DNA of 64,000 nt from positions 1-64,000 of the IMG/VR virus record IMGVR_UViG_3300034061_001472; one strand, given 5' to 3'. Each line of letters begins with the position of its first letter. Position 1 is the stretch's first letter. This document shows positions 39,501-47,119 of the stretch, in pieces. The stretch is from a virus. The position numbers and the translations under genes were made by a program. The notes below the pieces were generated by a model. That model saw nothing but the letters and a program-made list of their open reading frames with translations, made no database searches and had not been told where the DNA came from.

Positions 39501-39659
39501 AATGCTGCCTCTGCTCGCGCTTCTTCTAAATGCGTTGGAAAGTTTCTTACCTGCGTCGCTTCCAATCTTATCAACTCCTTTTACAGAATCTCTAAGTTGC
39601 TTGTCAAAACCTGTGCTGACCGTGCGGACAATTATAATTGCCTCGCCTACTACTGCCAT
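36525..39659 (-). CDS. Tape measure protein
   Basis: 1044 residues. ATG 39659 is preceded by AAGGAGGTGA, an almost perfect anti-16S match. The protein is helical and Ala/Lys-rich, with long coiled coil (about residues 160-330), hydrophobic stretches (LVVGVVSLGGAVLSATPALVALGG; ILAIVALIAIFVTL) and three Trp-containing repeats ending VRGIPGRI, VRAIPGRL and VRGLPARV near residues 800-900. By the usual ~0.15 nm per residue this implies a tail of roughly 155 nm. No lysozyme or peptidase motif seen. Confidence 0.9.
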   Translation of the reverse strand: MAVVGEAIIIVRTVSTGFDKQLRDSVKGVDKIGSDAGKKLSNAFRRSASRGSIGDLFSKDTRSFKQLGREADRVGKAFNSLQRVGYNVGTAIGVLVSSLSSLVVGVVSLGGAVLSATPALVALGGGLAAIIAGSVAAKLALSGIGAAVSALNKQKTAGGGAGGQNLAKELAKIAQRNTENLAAADKKLIKSKLELTKAQIAFNKALKEGAEEIQQLGFDAEDAAIAEKKAALELEAARETLARVQDLPPNSRARREAELAYEEADLNLRMAMDRNKDLQVEQDRLAREGVAGTNAVISATDNLTSAEENYMDAVDGKAKAERDALQAIIDAKENAAKAAKGQDPLAGLTASQKVFAKFLASLKPQLDSLKEAAASGFLPLLQTSIQQIVDKAFPTFKTGLNLVGKAMGTASKSVSDAIVNSENLAKLAKVFETSGGVIESLGKSVGSLWGSLLSILTAAEPLTKRFFGWIEKTTAGWDKMLSTKEADGSLQAFFKTAGDVAAQLGDIFGNTFGFIGNLVKANTGPGSGGQILLDYLKDVTAQWKANTDYTGDGPGSLREFFRDAAINVKAILGFLGPLTKEFIKLAGDPNTKEFWDTLAKAVPDIGEIFKNLNEGGPAFAELLVTMTRLTKIFTEDGGMTMFFKTLNMIGKALATVFETRPVQMLMKVLGPLHGVLLALGFAGMIAGKAMLYMVFVAKKVIFVFKAVMFYGRIIMFLMKMMWATNPIGLVILAIVALIAIFVTLYNRNKTFRDFVVRMWERIKEGAQMVWNWISENWPLILAILTGPIGLAVLAIVRNWDTIVEFVRGIPGRIAAIASTMWTAVTSFFSSMWQGLQKRWDDVLAYVRAIPGRLRAANAAIWSWIGDRFGAMRDNLAARVTAFIEFVRGLPARVRNAAANMWDGLRSAFITTLNYIITRWNSFSLDLRLPDKIFGMSLGPLAGRGFTLETPNIPTIKLAMGGIVRPTPGGTLATIGEAGRPERVEPLDAQGLSVRDRAIIKFLAGKQGAGTNLTFKVYPSEKMSEADLAAAISRQVGFMIRKGGV

Positions 39660-39694
39660 GATGTCACCTCCTTCCCTGCGTTAATGTTTATTTA

Positions 39695-40057
39695 CTAGTG
39701 ACCCATTGGTTCGTCAAGTACTTTTCCAAATGGTTTTGAAGAAGCAGCGTTGACAGGCGTTGCACTTATAAATGGTTTTACCGGCTGTCTTACCGGGTTG
39801 AAAGGCACTATAGCTTCTTCTTGTGATTCTTCAGGAGCGCCGTACTCCGCGCTGTTGTAGTCCGGATGGGACGCGCCTGAAGTGTCTACAGCGTACTTGT
39901 ACTCGCGACCGTAAAGATCTCTATAGATAGAAACTCTAGCCTTAGAGCGAGCCTCTGCTTGCTCTGCGGTGCTAGCACTGAGGTCATCTTCAAAAAGGTA
40001 GTGAAGAACATCAACCATGTCATTAGCTGGCATGGTCCTAAGATCTAAACCGTTCAT
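39695..40057 (-). CDS. Tail assembly chaperone, T-domain reached by -1 frameshift
   Basis: 120 codons counted from the in-frame ATG at 40057, but the same frame is open further upstream through 40129 without a stop and meets the preceding chaperone gene in its -1 frame. The true product is therefore probably the fusion of residues 1-~106 of the upstream chaperone with SAARNLLDWGVDLWPYVNGR and this region, as in the gpG/gpGT pair of lambda. It is acidic and helical first (DDLSASTAEQAEARSKAR), Pro-rich later. It lies directly before the tape measure gene, the expected position. Confidence 0.8.
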   Translation of the reverse strand: MNGLDLRTMPANDMVDVLHYLFEDDLSASTAEQAEARSKARVSIYRDLYGREYKYAVDTSGASHPDYNSAEYGAPEESQEEAIVPFNPVRQPVKPFISATPVNAASSKPFGKVLDEPMGH

Positions 40058-40101
40058 CAGTGTCCTTCCGTTAACATATGGCCAGAGATCAACTCCCCAG
40101 T

Positions 40102-40440
40102 CTAGGAGATTTCTGGCTGCACTAAAGGGCGATCGGTGTACTCCTCGATTAGCCAGCCTATAATTTCAGCTAAGGCGTCTACAGTTACGATTTTTTCCTT
40201 GTGAACAAGAAGAGCCTGAAAGCGTTCGTAGCTCTCATCAACTAAAGCCTGTGAAAAGAACTTCTCGATCATTTCGGCGTTTTTTGCTGGATCTTCTGAG
40301 CCTGAGTCTTTAACCATGTCAAGCATGATCTTTCCTTGAACGGCTTTTACACAGTGAAATTCTTCGTCGTGAAGTTTGAATGATAAAGGGGCAGCGTCAG
40401 CAGCTCCGCCTGAACCAAAGTCCTTGTATCTAGTACTCAT
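40102..40440 (-). CDS. Tail assembly chaperone, G-type
   Basis: 112 residues. The helical C-terminal half (EIIGWLIEEYTDRPL) and small size match the G-type chaperones that sit between tail tube and tape measure genes. CGGAGG precedes ATG 40440. A slippery heptamer CCCTTTA is six codons before the TAG stop. Such chaperones coat the tape measure protein while the tube polymerises. Confidence 0.78.
   Translation of the reverse strand: MSTRYKDFGSGGAADAAPLSFKLHDEEFHCVKAVQGKIMLDMVKDSGSEDPAKNAEMIEKFFSQALVDESYERFQALLVHKEKIVTVDALAEIIGWLIEEYTDRPLVQPEIS
40123..40129 (-). promoter_or_regulatory. Programmed -1 ribosomal frameshift site
   Basis: On the minus strand the heptamer is C CCT TTA in the zero frame (codons CGC-CCT-TTA), the XXXYYYZ form. 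After a one-base slip the frame reads AGT GCA GCC AGA and so on, with no stop until 39695. I did not fold downstream RNA for a stimulatory structure. Confidence 0.78.
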
Positions 40441-40472
40441 CTTTCTTTCCTCCGTATTATGTTATTGTCTTT

Positions 40473-40492
40473 AATAAGACTTTTGTCTTATT
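40473..40492. other. Perfect 8-bp hairpin in the chaperone leader
   Basis: aataagac-tttt-gtcttatt, followed on the plus strand by a T-run but on the transcribed minus strand by A-rich sequence. Not a terminator for the leftward genes as far as can be told; possibly an mRNA processing or stability element upstream of the chaperone gene. Confidence 0.45.
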
Positions 40493-40519
40493 TTTGATTA
40501 TTTTACACTAAATACCAAG

Positions 40520-40909
40520 CTATGATCTGAATATATGCAGGTTATCAGCAAGGTACTTATTTGGTTTTGTTCCAGGATGTCTCACAGATCGTGCGTATAT
40601 GATTCGAGTCCCAGACGTAAATCTAAGCGCTCCGGCATTTTTAGCCATGATTACGTGAGGCTTAGTCCCTTCGTGATGCGCAAGTGCATAGCTCAACGTT
40701 GAGCCAATACGCAATTCTTGCCAGCGTGCGCCCCGCGAGTGACGCATGTGAATAGATCCAGCAAGGAACCCAGTTCTTTTTCCCACTTGAGCTCTTGCGG
40801 CCGCAACGAACTTCGCCCCCTGCGCAGAAAGCCAGCGGCCAACTTCTCCAGTTGGGCTATTGAGCATATTGTCAATCGCAGGCTTGTTCCAAATTACCTT
40901 TACGACCAT
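40520..40909 (-). CDS. HK97 gp10-like tail completion protein
   Basis: 129 residues. KFVAAARAQVGKRTGFLAGSI followed by RIGSTLSYALAHHEGTKPH is the pattern of the HK97 gp10-like family, which caps or joins the tail at the neck. It is in the usual order: connector, terminator, completion protein, then chaperones. Confidence 0.75.
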   Translation of the reverse strand: MVVKVIWNKPAIDNMLNSPTGEVGRWLSAQGAKFVAAARAQVGKRTGFLAGSIHMRHSRGARWQELRIGSTLSYALAHHEGTKPHVIMAKNAGALRFTSGTRIIYARSVRHPGTKPNKYLADNLHIFRS

Positions 40910-40910
40910 C

Positions 40911-41414
40911 TTAAGGTATCGCCATCGTTACTTGCATGGTTGTAGTTTGGAATCCGCCTTCAGCGCCGCTAACGTCAGCTGTAGCTATAACACCAAGACC
41001 AAATTCGCCTGGTTCCCACTGATCAAGTCTATTTAGAAGTCGCATGAACACCCACGCATCGACCGCGGCGATCTCAGAGCCTTCTTGTATTTTTTCTCCT
41101 GTTGGAGGGCGGCCATTTACGCCAACAACAGGCACCTCGCGAGAGATCCCAATAGACAGCACCGCGCTGCGTGGGCTAGTTGTGCGCAAAGGCTGCCCTG
41201 CCTGGTCGCCTGGAGTTCCTAGATATATTTGAATAAAAGAAACAACAACTTGCTCGCAGTCAATAGGCGCAGTTCCTACCGTCCAGTAGCGACGCGCAGG
41301 CATAGGCACGTTGTACTCTTCAAAAACTTCAATTGTCTTTGAAAGAACTCCGTCAAGCAAATATTTTAAGCTAAGCGCGTCTTCATCAACGCCGGATATA
41401 CTAGTGATAGGCAT
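40911..41414 (-). CDS. Probable tail terminator protein
   Basis: 167 residues. LLDGVLSKTIEVFEEYNVPMPARRYWTVG at the start and AVLSIGISREVPV later suggest the alpha/beta fold of tail terminators, and position between the connector and gp10-like genes supports it. Sequence alone is not diagnostic; another neck component is the alternative. Confidence 0.5.
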   Translation of the reverse strand: MPITSISGVDEDALSLKYLLDGVLSKTIEVFEEYNVPMPARRYWTVGTAPIDCEQVVVSFIQIYLGTPGDQAGQPLRTTSPRSAVLSIGISREVPVVGVNGRPPTGEKIQEGSEIAAVDAWVFMRLLNRLDQWEPGEFGLGVIATADVSGAEGGFQTTTMQVTMAIP

Positions 41415-41417
41415 ACG

Positions 41418-42785
41418 CTACTCACCTAGCGAGTACGTGCGTGTAGGCGCTGTCCCAAGACGTAGAACTAAGTTACCTGAGGCAATATAGACTGTTTCTG
41501 TTCCGCGTGTAGCGTATAGGTCCCAGGTACCAGGATCTAAGAAACCTGCGTAGGCATATGCGTCCTTATAGGAAACTGTAAGCGTTAAGGTATCGCGCGA
41601 CTCGTTGGTTACAACAGCCGTTCCGGTGTCAGCTCCGTATGGGACGTTGGCTGCAACCTGAGCGTATCTAAACTGTGTGCTAGTTGGCACGTCTGAGATG
41701 TAGTGAGCGCCGTTAAACGTGGCGTTTATACCAGAGATAGTGACTAAGTCTCCTTCAGAGAAACCGTGCGCGGTAGAAGTAGTTATAGTTGCAACATCAT
41801 CTACAAGCTGCTTGTGCGAGACGCTTTTAGTGATATCTGTAAGTATAGAGTTAACAGATACCGCGCCTGACCCAATTTCTTTGCTCTTGCTGCCAGAATA
41901 GTTAGATATTTTAAGTGAAGGTATCCATGTTGGGTCAAGGACTAAGAAACTGGCATTGATATACTCGATGTTTACATCGACTGTTCCGCCACTGCTGTCT
42001 GTTATAAACATATCAAGAACAGTTGCAGGTAGCGCGTATGGTTTTGCTACATGGCGTCGAGCACGTGGAAGGTCTGGTGAAAATACCTTTGCCTTGGTGC
42101 GAGCCTTATCTGGGTTAGAGGACTTTAAGAATAGGTCTACGATGTACAGGCCTGTTCGCATATCGTCAATAAAATCTTGATTATCAAGTATTGTGTAAGA
42201 AACTCCTTGACGAGCTACCGAGGTAATACGTGAAGGTAGCGCGCAATCGTCGGAGCCACTCCACAGCTTAATAAACTCTGTAGCAAGAATTCGAGCGGCC
42301 GCCACTCCTGTTGCAGGCGGCATAGAACCGTAGCTATATGTTACTTCAATATTGCAAGGTGCCCACGCAACTCCGGCGCGTGCTTGGACCGTAGAGTGGT
42401 CAACTAGGTAGTAATTAGACGGATCAATTATGTTGCCAGCTCTATCACGAATCGCGTCAATCTTAACTACAGGGCCTCCGCGTAGGCGTAAACGTGTAGA
42501 AGGTGACATACCGTCTGTAGTCAACTCCGCGTAGTCATCAAATTCATCAAGAGGAATGTTGTATAAGTCTCCACCAACAAGTTCTGGAGAGTAGTTGCGT
42601 GAAGACGCACCAAGCCGGTATGCGCGAGACGCACAGACGTACTTTTCTGTTACAGTGGTGATCCCACCATACTTGCGGCCTGACATAGACCAAAGCAGTT
42701 GTGAGGCAACCTTAACTGCCTCGTACGCGTATTCACTATCTGCGTAGTTGTCAAGCTCTTCTACAGAAATCCAAAGATTTGACAC
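41418..42785 (-). CDS. Head-tail connector with C-terminal FCCH-like and Ig-like additions
   Basis: 455 residues. The N-terminal ~230 residues (WISVEELDNYADSEYAYEAVKVASQLLWSMSGRKYGG) resemble the head-tail connector (gp6-like) helical adaptor. The rest is unusual for a connector: a beta segment, then an FCCH-like module (AHGFSEGDLVTISGINATFNG, about 41610-41830), and a final beta sandwich-like domain (DPGTWDLYATRGTETVYIASGNLVLRLG). Extra domains on a neck protein may decorate the collar or form whisker attachment points. Confidence 0.68.
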   Translation of the reverse strand: MSNLWISVEELDNYADSEYAYEAVKVASQLLWSMSGRKYGGITTVTEKYVCASRAYRLGASSRNYSPELVGGDLYNIPLDEFDDYAELTTDGMSPSTRLRLRGGPVVKIDAIRDRAGNIIDPSNYYLVDHSTVQARAGVAWAPCNIEVTYSYGSMPPATGVAAARILATEFIKLWSGSDDCALPSRITSVARQGVSYTILDNQDFIDDMRTGLYIVDLFLKSSNPDKARTKAKVFSPDLPRARRHVAKPYALPATVLDMFITDSSGGTVDVNIEYINASFLVLDPTWIPSLKISNYSGSKSKEIGSGAVSVNSILTDITKSVSHKQLVDDVATITTSTAHGFSEGDLVTISGINATFNGAHYISDVPTSTQFRYAQVAANVPYGADTGTAVVTNESRDTLTLTVSYKDAYAYAGFLDPGTWDLYATRGTETVYIASGNLVLRLGTAPTRTYSLGE

Positions 42786-42829
42786 TTAACCGTCCTGTCT
42801 AGTCGTCGTTGGTACCTGGTGTAATAAAG

Positions 42830-42873
42830 GAGCGGCATGCCTGTGTTTATTTTTACACATTGGCATGCCGCTC
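42830..42873 (-). terminator. Strong stem-loop after the tail tube gene
   Basis: gagcggcatgcc (42830-42841) pairs perfectly with ggcatgccgctc (42862-42873), a 12-bp GC-rich stem with a 20-nt loop that itself contains tgtgt/acaca. On the transcribed strand it is followed by CTTTATT, a weak U tract. It probably attenuates transcription so that tube protein is made in excess over the downstream neck genes. Confidence 0.7.
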
Positions 42874-42884
42874 ACTTCTTTATA

Positions 42885-43931
42885 TTAAGAGGTTGGATCC
42901 TCTGTAGATGCAATAATGAAGTCAATATCATTGTCTTCGTTAAAGTCTTGAGATCCAGGAACGTTGTACGTTGTAGTTGAGCCTTCAGACAAGAAGTCTG
43001 TAACCGTACGTGAGTTTGCACCAACTACCGCTGTACCTGCGTCTGCAGTAGACGCGATAGAACCAGTAGTAGAAGTGGTGTAAGTGAATGTTGTTGATGT
43101 TGGCACCGCTGTAATGGTATATGTACCATTAAGAGCAGAGTTAGTTAGACCTGCAACTACAACTGAATCACCGGCAGCAAATGTATGAGCTACTGATGTA
43201 GTAACTGTGGCAGTCGTGCTCGTGCGAGCAACGTTTGAAACAGTCTTAGCGATCTCACCGTGCCATGTGTAGAAGCCTTTGCGGCCTGTAGGAGCCCAAG
43301 AAGAACGCGCGTATGTGTACGGGCGCTCTGTTGCAATTGGGAACTCCCAGCGCTCATCTTGACCTGTACCGAAGTTTACGTTACCAAGACCGTAGCCTTG
43401 GAAGGTGTTTGCAAGCAAACCGTTTTCAATAACGCGATCACCTGAAAGACGAAGCTTGCAGTATGGGAATACCCAGTGGAAGTAAGGAAGCGTTGAAGCC
43501 TTCTTGCCGTCGATGATAGCGTGAGACCATGTCTCGATTGCAACACCATAGCCGGCAGGGTCATCGCCAGTTGAAGGAGAAGACCAACCGATTGACTTGC
43601 GATCTGGTGCTGCGAATGTTCCAAGGTTCTTACGAAGCAAAAGACCACCAGACATCATCTGTGTTAGCTCTGGGTCTGGCTCTGCAATCGCAAGCTCCAT
43701 AGAAATACGCTTTAAAGTATCTGGTGCTTTGTATGTGACGTGGACAGTACCGTCCGCGCCTTTTTCTGTAATTTCGTCGCCTTCTTCGTACTCAGGCGTA
43801 AACGACAAGCGCATGAAGCCTGAAGTTGTGTAGCTGTCGCCTTCTGTATTCAGGAGATTACCAGATGCGTCAAGACGAGTTACTCGAATTGACACACCTT
43901 GAATACTCGCGGCGTATTCTTGAGTTGCCAT
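42885..43931 (-). CDS. Major tail tube protein with C-terminal FCCH-like module
   Basis: 348 residues. GGAGA precedes ATG 43931. The first ~230 residues (GFMRLSFTPEYEEGDEITEKGADGTVHVTYKAPDTLKRISMELAIAEPD) match actinophage tail tube proteins. The extra C-terminal part carries an FCCH-like module (AHTFAAGDSVVVAGLTNSALNG, about 43040-43240), probably displayed on the outside of the tail, like the Ig-like decoration of lambda gpV. Confidence 0.82.
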   Translation of the reverse strand: MATQEYAASIQGVSIRVTRLDASGNLLNTEGDSYTTSGFMRLSFTPEYEEGDEITEKGADGTVHVTYKAPDTLKRISMELAIAEPDPELTQMMSGGLLLRKNLGTFAAPDRKSIGWSSPSTGDDPAGYGVAIETWSHAIIDGKKASTLPYFHWVFPYCKLRLSGDRVIENGLLANTFQGYGLGNVNFGTGQDERWEFPIATERPYTYARSSWAPTGRKGFYTWHGEIAKTVSNVARTSTTATVTTSVAHTFAAGDSVVVAGLTNSALNGTYTITAVPTSTTFTYTTSTTGSIASTADAGTAVVGANSRTVTDFLSEGSTTTYNVPGSQDFNEDNDIDFIIASTEDPTS

Positions 43932-43980
43932 TGTTTATGTTTCTCCTTATTATTTAGAAGCGGCTGCTAATACGTATATT

Positions 43981-44859
43981 TTACGCGGTTAAGTCAACTC
44001 TGACTGCTGCGTGTACAGATGAGTCAAAGTACACTGCCGCTGGGCGAATTGCCTTAAGAAGCATGTTGTTCGCGTTGCCTGATACGTCGTAGCCCTGTGC
44101 TAGACTGTCATTAACAACGTCAATATCGCCAAGAATGACTCTGACGTCACCTGTAGCGTACATCCATTTATTTGTTGCTGTGGGTGTCTCTGTATCTCCA
44201 GCAGCGTCGGTTGGGCCTGCTCCAGAGTAGCCAGAACCGATTACTACAGGAGTTCCACCAACAGTTCTAAGGAAGGTATCGCCGCTGTCGGCTGAAGGAT
44301 AAATTAAGTTCGAGCTTGCAACCAGTGCGGCAACATCGCGGGTCATGTGAATGACTCCCTGGATACCGCATGCTGAGGCTTCTCCAATTGACTGCTCAAG
44401 TAGCGCGAGCGCGCGACGAGCGGATAATGCTGTGCCTGAATTAAGTATAGTAGCGGCAGGGTCTACTAGTGCTCGATTTGCATGTGTAGATGCAATGCGA
44501 ACTGCACCGTCCCACAGCTCTGTTTCAAGAGCTTTCTGAGTAATACACTCTATCTGACGCTTAAGTCTTGCAATATGGTCTACACCAAGTAGACCTAGTG
44601 TTGAGCGATAGTCTTCAACCTCGACAAAAAATGGTTTAACTTCTAGATAACGAACAGGTGTTGCATTACTTGCTAGTGTATACGAGTTTGTGTCTGTGTC
44701 ATCCCAGTTCTTAGCAGAGTATACTCCGCTGTCCCAGTACTGAGAGAAGCCACGTACCCACTGGTCTTCGTCTAGATTAGTGACAGGTTTAACACAGCCA
44801 AGTAGACCAAAGCCAGCGCTCACAACTTCAGGTGCTTCAAAAACTCCTGTAAAGGCCAT
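43981..44859 (-). CDS. Second HK97-fold-like head protein (possible pentamer/vertex subunit)
   Basis: 292 residues, AGGAAG before ATG 44859. It has features of a capsid fold: a long helix with WDGAVRIASTHANRAL, ALLEQSIGEASACGIQGVIHMTRDVAALVAS, then GGTPVVIGSGYSG (P-domain-like). The main capsid protein is the gene upstream (44958), so this could be a distinct pentamer protein, as annotated in some actinophages, or a minor head protein. It lacks the scaffold-like N-terminus. Two virion capsid-type genes in a row and a stem-loop between them suggest different dosage. Confidence 0.55.
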   Translation of the reverse strand: MAFTGVFEAPEVVSAGFGLLGCVKPVTNLDEDQWVRGFSQYWDSGVYSAKNWDDTDTNSYTLASNATPVRYLEVKPFFVEVEDYRSTLGLLGVDHIARLKRQIECITQKALETELWDGAVRIASTHANRALVDPAATILNSGTALSARRALALLEQSIGEASACGIQGVIHMTRDVAALVASSNLIYPSADSGDTFLRTVGGTPVVIGSGYSGAGPTDAAGDTETPTATNKWMYATGDVRVILGDIDVVNDSLAQGYDVSGNANNMLLKAIRPAAVYFDSSVHAAVRVDLTA

Positions 44860-44913
44860 ATTTAATCTACTTCCTAACTTAAAGTTTGTTTTTACGTTTA
44901 CTTACTTCGTATC

Positions 44914-44939
44914 GGGAGCGCCCATTGCTGAGCGCTCCC
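44914..44939 (-). terminator. GC-rich stem-loop after the major capsid gene
   Basis: gggagcgc (44914-44921) pairs with gcgctccc (44932-44939), loop 10 nt. No U-run follows on the minus strand (GATAC), so it is a weak terminator or an RNA-stability stem protecting the capsid message. Confidence 0.5.
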
Positions 44940-44957
44940 TCCACGACTTATCGAATT

Positions 44958-46976
44958 TTAGTATTCGACTGTTGCTGCTGTTGCGCCACCAAGTAGGTCG
45001 CGTAGAGCAGATGCTGTACCGTTTACATTGATTGTTGATGTCACCTTAAGTGATTCAATACCAACCTTGGCAACATTTTCGAAGGTTTCAACGAACATCT
45101 TGTAGTCGTTTGTACCAACGAGAGTAGAGTCACGGATAATTCCGAGATCCATTGTGCCACCGTCTAGGAACAAGAATGTTCCTTCAGCGAACATGTACCA
45201 GATGAATGTATCTGGGAACTCGTTCATTGCACCTGCGTCTTGTGCAGCAAATGCTGCTGTTCCGCCAGCGATATCAAGAGCGTAAGTTACGTTGATACCG
45301 CGTGATGCGATGTAGCCTTCGATCTCTGCATATGCATTGAGAGTTGAATCTCCAGGCATTGATAGAGTTAGGTCGGCAGCCATTGCGTCCTTGATCCACG
45401 CTGGCATGATAACGCGAAGTGGCGCATCTGCTTCTAGGCGGTGACGTGAACGGTAAGCTGTTGCAGCGCGGCCAAGCTGGACTAGGAAGTCACGAGCAAG
45501 ACCAACAACAGATGTCGATGTAACAGCTGTTGATGCTGTGCCGATCTTTGTTAGAAGGTTGCCTTCAGCTTCACGTGCGTGCTGGATTAGACCAAGCTCG
45601 TTGTGACGAGCGATCAATTCAGGATATGCACGAGTTAGAAGGTTACCAAACTGTAGCTGTAGTGTTACAGCGTCAGTTGAGACTGTTGTCTCAGATGCTG
45701 CTGCTACAGTCAAGCTTAGCTTAGCTGATGGTGATGGTGTTTCTGCTGAATCGTTTGCAGCAGTCCAGATGCCTACAGCGCTTGCGTAGTCAGATAGGAT
45801 TGGTGGAACGATGTAACGAATACCGCCACGATCTGCTTGGAAGCGAGGTAGTGAATCGCGGACTGGGCGTACTCCTGTGCCAAGACCGAAGATGTCATAC
45901 TTAACTTCGAATGGAGCCTGGTGTCCGCCAGATGCAACAAGTGCTTCTGGACCGGTTACAGCCTGGATCTTGTTCCAGTTAGATTCTGCATCTGTTGTCA
46001 GAGTGCGCTCTTCTGGGAACTTAGTGGTGACAGAAGCAACGATGTGTTGTTCTCCATCTCCACCATTTACACGACGAAGTGTATGAATGCGCTTTGCCAT
46101 TGCTTCTGCAACGCCATTCATGTCGTCGATTGTGCTACCGGCTGTGTAACCAGGGATGTCAGCGCCAGCAGTGATTGCCACTGTAGCATCTGCAGCCTGA
46201 GTTACTGGGCGACGGTCAGCTGGAGCTTCAAAAGCTCCGTCTTGAGTTGCGGCGGCGGTCACTGGTGCCTCCTGATCTTTCTGCGCTTCTGGCGCATCTG
46301 TTGGGGTTGGTTCTGTTGCAATTTCTTCTTCTGCAACTTCAGCGGATGCGACGACTGTCTCAACTGCTTCTGTTACAGGTACTTCTTCAACTACTTCTTC
46401 AACAGAAAGTTCAGCTGCAGGTTCTGCAACTACTTCTGCTGTCACTTCTGTTACTGCTTCTGCAGTATCGTTTGAAAGCTCAGATGCTTCTTCAACTGTG
46501 TTTGACGCTTCTGTCATAGGGTTTGCCTTTTCCTTTTTCTTGTCTTCGTCTTCTTCAGCAGGAGTTTCCTCTGCTTCAGGAGCCATTGGTTCTTCTTCAA
46601 CTGGTGCCATATCGGCAGCAGCTTCGGTTTCTTTCTTAGGATCAGCTTCTTCAGCAATAGGCTCTTCAACGATCTCTATTACTTCCTCAGCTGGGGCTTC
46701 ACCTTCTTCAGGCATTGCAACATCCTCGCCTTTAACGCGCATAGTGGCTTCTGCAGCACGAGCGGTTAGCTCCTGTGCGTTTGCCTCGCGTTGCTTGATT
46801 TCACCGCGAACGGTGTCAAGCATATCGGCTAGGGATGTCATGGCGTCTACTGTTTGTGGAGTAGGATCTTCCTTTTCAACCGTCTCGAACTCGCTTACGA
46901 TGACGCTTTGTAACTCGACGACTTGTTCGTCGCTAAGCTCGCTAAGCGTATCTAGCATTCCTTTAATACGGTCCAC
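44958..46976 (-). CDS. Major capsid protein fused to N-terminal scaffold domain
   Basis: 672 residues, start GTG 46976 behind GAAGGAGG. Residues 1-~250 are a helical, then extremely acidic Glu/Ala/Val-rich segment (DMLDTVRGEIKQREANAQEL; long runs of EE, VEE and PAEE), typical of a delta/scaffolding domain that is removed by the prohead protease. Residues ~260-672 are the HK97-like capsid core (YDIFGLGTGVRPVRDSLPRF, RIMPAWIKD-type P-loop region, FLFLDGGTMDLGIIRDSTL). The protease region lies in the next gene upstream. This is the shell protein; the acidic part probably leaves the mature head. Confidence 0.88.
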   Translation of the reverse strand: MDRIKGMLDTLSELSDEQVVELQSVIVSEFETVEKEDPTPQTVDAMTSLADMLDTVRGEIKQREANAQELTARAAEATMRVKGEDVAMPEEGEAPAEEVIEIVEEPIAEEADPKKETEAAADMAPVEEEPMAPEAEETPAEEDEDKKKEKANPMTEASNTVEEASELSNDTAEAVTEVTAEVVAEPAAELSVEEVVEEVPVTEAVETVVASAEVAEEEIATEPTPTDAPEAQKDQEAPVTAAATQDGAFEAPADRRPVTQAADATVAITAGADIPGYTAGSTIDDMNGVAEAMAKRIHTLRRVNGGDGEQHIVASVTTKFPEERTLTTDAESNWNKIQAVTGPEALVASGGHQAPFEVKYDIFGLGTGVRPVRDSLPRFQADRGGIRYIVPPILSDYASAVGIWTAANDSAETPSPSAKLSLTVAAASETTVSTDAVTLQLQFGNLLTRAYPELIARHNELGLIQHAREAEGNLLTKIGTASTAVTSTSVVGLARDFLVQLGRAATAYRSRHRLEADAPLRVIMPAWIKDAMAADLTLSMPGDSTLNAYAEIEGYIASRGINVTYALDIAGGTAAFAAQDAGAMNEFPDTFIWYMFAEGTFLFLDGGTMDLGIIRDSTLVGTNDYKMFVETFENVAKVGIESLKVTSTINVNGTASALRDLLGGATAATVEY

Positions 46977-47119
46977 TCTGTCCCTCCTTCGGGCCAGTCA
47001 TGATGAACAAGATTAGTTAGTTCATCTCGCTTATCAGTCCAAGGCCGAGGGACTCTTGACGCTATTTGCGTAGAGGCACTCCACCTGAATTGAATAATAC
47101 ATTATTTTTACTATTATTA
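46977..47119 (-). promoter_or_regulatory. Leader of the major capsid gene
   Basis: 143 bp, the largest gap in the virion block. The upstream half is very AT-rich (TAATAATAATAG, TATTATTC), consistent with a promoter, though I cannot fix the hexamers. The downstream half has a GATGAAC...GTTCATC stem (7 bp, about 47008-47032) and then GAAGGAGGGAC as ribosome-binding site. It would permit extra expression of the capsid gene. Confidence 0.45.
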
